Under the pieces are notes generated by a model that saw only the letters and a list, made by a program, of their open reading frames with translations, was not told the DNA's origin and searched no databases. A DNA stretch of 10,559 nt, taken from the NCBI GenBank assembly GCA_013214885.1, contig JABSRS010000085.1, forward strand, positions 1-10,559, written 5' to 3'. The position numbers and the translations under genes were made by a program. Every line of letters starts with the position of its first letter. Position 1 is the stretch's first letter. This document shows positions 6,464 through 10,559 of this stretch, piece after piece. Source of the stretch: Gammaproteobacteria bacterium (lineage in GTDB: Bacteria > Pseudomonadota > Gammaproteobacteria > Enterobacterales > Psychrobiaceae).

Positions 6464-6907
6464 TCATATTTAGACCTTGCTGTCGCTAATGGGTAGAGAT
6501 ATTTGATTGGGAGCCATGATGTAGTATGCTTCGTCTTGCAAAAAGTTCTACTTCTAACTCTACCAACAAAGTCCTAATGATTGAACAAGGTTAAACCATG
6601 GGATCCTAAAGCCAGTATCAGTGACGATAATCGGCTTGCAATCATCCGGTAACATTGTTTTTAATTGCTCCATAAATAATCGATGGATTTTTGGTTTCTC
6701 TTTCTGATTGAGCGGATAAATTTCTTCAAAAAATGCCAATGAACGACCTTGAGTGGCAAGGGAAGCCCTAATGAGAAAGTTCTCTTTTCGGTCATCCATA
6801 TATCTGGCGTGATTCTCGTTAAGCATTTAGATAGGATGTGTTTCGCATTCAAGGTATTTTCTCGTGGTTGTTTTTGTTTGGCGATAGATATGATCACCAA
6901 ACACCAT
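6464..6907 (-). pseudogene. IS4-family transposase fragment, frameshifted and truncated
   Basis: The minus-strand frame at 6826-6560 gives RKENFLIRASLATQGRSLAF, FFEEIYPLNQKEKPKIHRLF and KPIIVTDTGFRIPWFNLVQS. The TDxGFRxPWF motif carries the second catalytic Asp of IS4-family DDE transposases. Just after LGLCW the homology moves to another frame (VGRVRSRTF...TTSWLPIKYLYPLATARSKYE), then is cut at the IS1595 end near 6463. The C-terminal part with the catalytic Glu (YxxRWxIE region) is absent, and so is the first Asp region. Upstream to an ATG at 6907 the frame is open but unrecognisable. It is a dead remnant. Confidence 0.7.
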
Positions 6908-6946
6908 AAATTCTCCCTTATTTTTTATATTATCTTGATGTTTTCG

Positions 6947-7582
6947 TTATATATTTCGTGGGGGTTTGTCAAACTCGGTGTTCTTTGGTACTTTAGGGTT
7001 TAAGCTATTTCGTAAATATTTCACAGTACAGGAGTAATTCAAAAATCGGGGCGTACTCTGGCTATAATTAACATAATCTTGCTGATAAAGCTTAAGCAAC
7101 AAAGGCTCTTCAGCTCTAGGCGCCAATAAAAACCACCCTATAGCAAGCGGGATCAGTAAACACAAAAATAATGAGTTTGTTAATAATAAATACCCGCTCA
7201 GCCAGATAATATCACCAACATATTGTGGATTTCTGGTTAAACTGTAAATACCCATAATACTCAATCCTTCTTGAGATATCCCAAGCGTTTTCATCACGTT
7301 AAAATAAAATACCCCTTTAAGAGCAATATAAAGACCTACGACAATTAACCCAGAGCCTAAAAACTTTAATATGAGATAATCAAACTTATATGAATTCCAA
7401 TCTAAAAAACCAATAACGACTATGCCGCCCATAAAAATAACAGTAGGGATCCAGTTAATTAACAATTTAAATTTTGATTGCACCGGTGGCCAAAAGCTCA
7501 CCTTACTAAACACTGTAATAATGATTAATACATTGAGCAGCACTAAACTACATAACACCATTATACCGATAACATTAAGCAT
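6947..7582 (-). CDS. Integral-membrane methyltransferase, isoprenylcysteine carboxyl methyltransferase (ICMT)-like
   Basis: 211 aa with about five hydrophobic helices (near residues 2-25, 42-60, 70-90, 122-137 and 138-154). The SAM-binding signature of the ICMT/PEMT-type family is visible: YSLTRNPQYVGD (113-124), then APRAEEPLLLKLYQQDYVNY (154-173) ending in STPRF (176-180), where the RNPxY, EE and YxxYxxxxPRF residues are the conserved ones. The ~30-residue hydrophilic tail after PRF is not part of the core. Such bacterial proteins methylate small membrane or lipid-linked substrates; the substrate here is unknown. Its ATG lies 8 bp inside the end of the exporter gene with no strong Shine-Dalgarno of its own, so translation is probably coupled. 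It is last in the operon, next to the IS4 relic. Confidence 0.78.
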   Translation of the reverse strand: MLNVIGIMVLCSLVLLNVLIIITVFSKVSFWPPVQSKFKLLINWIPTVIFMGGIVVIGFLDWNSYKFDYLILKFLGSGLIVVGLYIALKGVFYFNVMKTLGISQEGLSIMGIYSLTRNPQYVGDIIWLSGYLLLTNSLFLCLLIPLAIGWFLLAPRAEEPLLLKLYQQDYVNYSQSTPRFLNYSCTVKYLRNSLNPKVPKNTEFDKPPRNI

Positions 7583-9872
7583 AATTTTTACTCGACAATA
7601 AAATAGGGCGATGCTCGTCGATAAAATATATCAACGCTGGTAATAAAACTAAATCAATAACCAAAGCCAACATTAAACCTGATGCCACAGTGATACCAAA
7701 AAGCATATTAGGGGTAAAATTACTAAAGCCTAACAAGCCAAAAGAAACTGAGACTATGATGCTGGTATAGAGCATCGGTTTTCCCGCATACTTAAACGCA
7801 TAACGTACAGAATCATGTGTATTACCCTTATTATAAAAATATTTCAATAAAAAATGGAGTGAATCATCAATCGAAATACTTAAAATAATTGCGGAACTGA
7901 TGGCAATACCAAGATCAATTGGAAACCCAAGCCAGCCCATCAGACCAAAAACAAGCATTATTGGTAAGATGTTCGGTACTAAGTAAAGCAGCCATTTCAC
8001 CGGAGAGTTTAATAATGGAATGAGGATGACAACAAGAAAAATAAACGTAAAAACAAGTGAATATAATAATGTATTGGTGACTGATCGTTGCATTTTTGCA
8101 AATAAACTATAGCTACCTGTAACTTCAACTTCATAACGTGACTGGCTCCACCATTGCTCAACCCATCCGATAATTTCCAGATCTTTACTCGTTCCCAGCA
8201 CATCCACATTGGCAGTTAGCCTTAACGCACTATTGCTATAATTTTTTAGCTCTTGCAAATCAGATCCCATGGCTAAAGACATTTCATATAATAGTAAATA
8301 CTGAGCGATTAATTCACGATCATCAGGAATAGAAAAATATGCTTGGTCATCGTAATTCATCACTCGATTGAGCTGTTTTATAATATCTAACATCGAATAA
8401 ATCAATCTAATTTCTGGATATTTACGGTATAACTCCTGACTAAACCTATCAACCTCATTTAAAAATTCAGGTTCATATATTCCATTATCTTTGCCCGACT
8501 TGAGTATGAGCTCATAGGTAACTGGCCCGGTAATATTGTTTTGCACCGATAGTATCGTCTGTCTGATTTCAGTATCACGATGAAAATACTTAATCAGATT
8601 GCTATCAATTTTTAACATTGACAGACCATATAAGCTGAATAGGGTAACGATACTGAACAAAAGTAAAATGGATTTATGATATTTTTTAATCACATCGGGT
8701 AACACAGTAAAAATATTATCCAGCCATTTGAAAGAAAAGGAATCTTTTCCTTCAAGCAGCAGCAGGTAAGCAGGTGTGAAAGTAACAGATAATATAAAAG
8801 CAAACATCACTGAAAAGGCAATTGATCCTCCAAGATACTGTACTGGTGATATCGGAGAAAATTGTAAGGATAAAAAGCCTATCCCCGTTGTTAAGGAAGT
8901 AAGAAAAAGCGGTAATAAAATTTTTCTAAGCGTTAATCTAATGGCTTCTATATTTTCATGCCCTTTGATTAGTAATGATTTATGGACAGACAAAATGTGC
9001 ATCGTGTCAGCTAACGAAATGGCAATAATAAACAGCGGAATGTTAATCGTGAAGTTATTTAATTTATGACCCAATAACACCTCAAAGGTTAATGTCGCGA
9101 GCGTCGTTAGCATAACCACACTCAAGGGCAATAAAACACCGTGAATACTTCTAAAAATAATAAATAAAAACAGTACAATCAAAATAAGTATCAAAGGCAC
9201 AAAAACCATAATGTCCTGAATGGCTACTTTTTCAAAGGAAACTGTTAATTCAGGCCCACCATATACATGAAAATCATAACCAGACTCCATATTTTCCTGT
9301 CGTAAAATATGGTCAATATCATTTTTTATCTCATGGCTTTTATCTTGATCTATATACAACAATTGGCTACTCAATCTTGCTATGATCATCGTAAATTTTA
9401 AATCTTCACTAATTAAACGCCTCACTAATGGGGTGTTTTTTTTCACATTTACTTTTTTATTTTCAATATCAATGGGATCATCAGGATCAAGAATATAAGG
9501 CTGTATTAAAATATCTTCCCCGACGCCAGAACTTATATGTTGATAACTGGTTAATGAAAGGACGTTTCTCACATAACGTACTTTGTTAATTTTGTCAGTT
9601 AATCGCTTGATAGATGCCAAGGCTTTGCGATTAAAAATGCCATCATCATCCTTAAATACAATAACTACCGCATCATCATAAATAAACTCAGAGACAAAAG
9701 CATCGTACTTTTCCAAGGTATGGGGTGTGTACCAAATTTTCCAACTTTCATCAAAACCCAACTTAGATAAATTAAACGACGCCATCAGTATAACCAAAAT
9801 CGGAAACGTTAAAAACAGTGCCCATGTGTAACGAAAAATAATGTTGGTGTAATTATTTAATGAAATACTCAT
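7575..9872 (-). CDS. RND-superfamily exporter, MMPL/SSD type (COG1033-like)
   Basis: 765 aa with the duplicated layout of MMPL-like RND proteins: TM1 (about residues 15-35), a ~190-residue periplasmic loop, a five-helix bundle, a linker with TM7, a second periplasmic loop (about 425-600), and a second five-helix bundle. The proton-relay acids are present in both TM4-equivalents: IAISLADTMHIL (Asp289) and SISIDDSLHFL (Asp669/670). The closing FTPNMLFG and DLVLLPAL motifs are typical of COG1033 predicted exporters. These act in the inner membrane on lipid-like or hydrophobic substrates, driven by protons; the substrate is unknown. The start at 9872 is fixed by GGAGGAG 6 bases upstream; the TTG at 9887 is part of that site. 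It overlaps the globin-like gene by 20 bp and the methyltransferase by 8 bp. Confidence 0.88.
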   Translation of the reverse strand: MSISLNNYTNIIFRYTWALFLTFPILVILMASFNLSKLGFDESWKIWYTPHTLEKYDAFVSEFIYDDAVVIVFKDDDGIFNRKALASIKRLTDKINKVRYVRNVLSLTSYQHISSGVGEDILIQPYILDPDDPIDIENKKVNVKKNTPLVRRLISEDLKFTMIIARLSSQLLYIDQDKSHEIKNDIDHILRQENMESGYDFHVYGGPELTVSFEKVAIQDIMVFVPLILILIVLFLFIIFRSIHGVLLPLSVVMLTTLATLTFEVLLGHKLNNFTINIPLFIIAISLADTMHILSVHKSLLIKGHENIEAIRLTLRKILLPLFLTSLTTGIGFLSLQFSPISPVQYLGGSIAFSVMFAFILSVTFTPAYLLLLEGKDSFSFKWLDNIFTVLPDVIKKYHKSILLLFSIVTLFSLYGLSMLKIDSNLIKYFHRDTEIRQTILSVQNNITGPVTYELILKSGKDNGIYEPEFLNEVDRFSQELYRKYPEIRLIYSMLDIIKQLNRVMNYDDQAYFSIPDDRELIAQYLLLYEMSLAMGSDLQELKNYSNSALRLTANVDVLGTSKDLEIIGWVEQWWSQSRYEVEVTGSYSLFAKMQRSVTNTLLYSLVFTFIFLVVILIPLLNSPVKWLLYLVPNILPIMLVFGLMGWLGFPIDLGIAISSAIILSISIDDSLHFLLKYFYNKGNTHDSVRYAFKYAGKPMLYTSIIVSVSFGLLGFSNFTPNMLFGITVASGLMLALVIDLVLLPALIYFIDEHRPILLSSKNYA

Positions 9873-10284
9873 TAATATCTCCTCCAAAATTACTGTAGCG
9901 CTTCATATATAATTTGAATAAAAAATGAATAGTTACATCATATAGCTGGCTTAAGGGCTTTGCGTGTAGCTTGATCCAGTTGCCTGCTTTGGAAAATACG
10001 TCATCTCGTTCCATATCGGCATGATGTAATATATTAAATATAGCTAGCGATATGGTGTTAACGCTTTGCATCCTAAGCTCTTTTCTTTGCGCCGCATTAT
10101 AGCTTACATAAGGGACTGTTGATGTTGGTATTACATCACCAAAACTCGCGTAAACTCTTCTAAATATCACTGGGTAAGTGTATAAGAAATCGATATATAC
10201 ATTGGCTTGATCGGTCACCATAGACGTCCATGGATGGGATCTTAACTCGGTGTTGTCAGTTTGCTTGGCAGTAAAAGCGTCCAC
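9853..10284 (-). CDS. Globin-like haem protein (Tyr-B10/Gln-E7/His-F8 pattern), first gene of exporter operon
   Basis: 143 aa, starting with GTG; an in-frame TAA lies 6 bases before it and AAAGG 7 bases before it. VYIDFLYTYPVIFRRVY (29-45) fits globin helix B, with Tyr30 eight residues before Pro38 as in flavohaemoglobin (FYDRMFTHNP). Gln73 in ELRMQSVNTISLAIFNIL (69-86) fits E7. His107 in NWIKLHAKPLSQLYDVTIHF (102-121) fits the proximal F8 His followed by the KPxxxxY helix. The E7-F8 distance of 34 residues is close to that of flavohaemoglobins (about 32). The segment between B and E is longer than usual. The assignment rests on motif spacing, not an alignment search. Cytoplasmic, no membrane segments. 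Co-translated with the exporter (20-bp overlap). Possible roles are O2/NO binding or sensing. Confidence 0.6.
   Translation of the reverse strand: MDAFTAKQTDNTELRSHPWTSMVTDQANVYIDFLYTYPVIFRRVYASFGDVIPTSTVPYVSYNAAQRKELRMQSVNTISLAIFNILHHADMERDDVFSKAGNWIKLHAKPLSQLYDVTIHFLFKLYMKRYSNFGGDINEYFIK
9879..9885 (-). promoter_or_regulatory. Strong ribosome binding site of the RND exporter gene
   Basis: GGAGGAG on the minus strand, 6 bases before the ATG at 9872. It lies inside the 3' end of the globin-like gene. It is the best Shine-Dalgarno in the window and decides the start of the exporter. Confidence 0.8.
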
Positions 10285-10315
10285 GGTTTAACCTTTAAAT
10301 GGAATGTCGGGCAAA

Positions 10316-10350
10316 AAACATCTGCTGTGCAAAAAAGAACAGTGGTGTTT
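10316..10350 (-). other. Imperfect hairpin in the leader of the globin-exporter operon
   Basis: AAACA (10316-10320) pairs with TGTTT (10346-10350) and CTGT (10325-10328) with ACAG (10339-10342), around a loop containing an A6 run. It lies 32-66 bp upstream of the GTG start, where the promoter or 5' leader should be. It could be a folded leader or an operator. No confident -35/-10 pair was found in 10285-10559. Confidence 0.25.
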
Positions 10351-10514
10351 GGTAGAACGTGCATAAGCGCGTATGTTAACAGCAATGTGATAAATGAGAA
10401 ATAGGACTTTCAACTAATTAGACCGATATAAATACTGCTTAATGCGATAAGTTAGCCCCATGAAATAGGTAGCTAGTCGCTATATTACGTTCTGTTGGAA
10501 TTTGGGACAGGCAC

Positions 10515-10537
10515 AAAAATAACGCTCGGTTATTTTT
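10515..10537. repeat. Perfect 9-bp hairpin next to a GGGACAGGCAC motif
   Basis: AAAAATAAC (10515-10523) and GTTATTTTT (10529-10537) form a perfect stem with a five-base loop (GCTCG). Just upstream is TTGGGACAGGCAC (10502-10514), a sequence I associate, from memory, with the flanks of REP-associated (IS200-like, Y1) transposase genes. The T-rich arm also makes it terminator-like. No gene is visible in the rest of 10285-10559, and the window ends 22 bp further on. Confidence 0.4.
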
Positions 10538-10559
10538 ACACCCTCAAAATGACCAAGGA

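Noticed and set aside
5832..6471. 8-bp target-site duplication around the IS1595 relic
   Set aside because: The flanking octamers AACTTAAA and TCATATTT do not match.
6749..7003. 84-codon plus-strand open frame
   Set aside because: It runs antisense over the IS4 relic and the 3' end of the methyltransferase gene, and has no recognisable domain.
8776..9069. 97-codon plus-strand frame and a 66-codon minus-strand frame (8209-8009)
   Set aside because: Both lie within the well-supported exporter gene.
9873..9887. Exporter start at TTG 9887
   Set aside because: The codons TTG GAG GAG are the Shine-Dalgarno of the ATG at 9872.
1..10559. CRISPR array, tRNA, rRNA or riboswitch
   Set aside because: No regularly spaced direct repeats, cloverleaf or rRNA-like conserved sequence was found by eye.

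Overview
The window looks like chromosomal DNA of a marine, Shewanella- or Colwellia-like gammaproteobacterium (Alteromonadales). This is inferred from protein resemblance, moderate-to-low GC content, a type IV minor-pilin cluster in the order known from Vibrio-type bacteria, and remnants of IS1595- and IS4-family elements. No rRNA, tRNA or CRISPR array was seen.

Layout. Positions 1-1086 (+) hold the 3' part of an M1-family zinc aminopeptidase related to leukotriene A4 hydrolase. It converges on pilE (1654-1265, -) across a 178-bp gap that contains an 18-bp palindrome and a REP/MITE-like repeat. Divergent from pilE, a tightly packed + strand operon runs fimT - pilW - pilX - pilV (1739-5652). 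The genes overlap or are separated by 3 bp. All encode minor type IV pilins, which would prime and cap the pilus. fimT carries a frameshift: its conserved C-terminus reads on in another frame and ends inside pilW. pilV is unusually long (515 aa). It carries a Cys/His-rich insert and a C-terminal segment resembling a bacterial Ig-like (BIG2) domain. No pilY1 is present.

Positions 5653-6946 are a decayed region. It holds a possible 30-aa single-pass membrane protein (5735-5827), an internally deleted IS1595-family element with 9-bp terminal repeats (5840-6463), and a frameshifted IS4-family transposase fragment (6464 to about 6900) that the IS1595 element abuts or interrupts.

Positions 6947-10284 (- strand) form a three-gene operon with overlapping ends. 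The order of transcription is a 143-aa protein with a globin signature (Tyr-B10, Gln-E7 and His-F8 at globin spacing), a 765-aa RND/MMPL-type exporter, and a 211-aa membrane methyltransferase of the isoprenylcysteine-carboxyl-methyltransferase (ICMT)-like type. I do not recognise this combination as a described system. A haem-based sensor or oxygen/NO-handling protein co-translated with a lipid-type exporter and a membrane methyltransferase is the most intriguing part of the window. The last 275 bp hold an imperfect hairpin in the operon leader and a perfect 9-bp hairpin near the window edge, but no gene.
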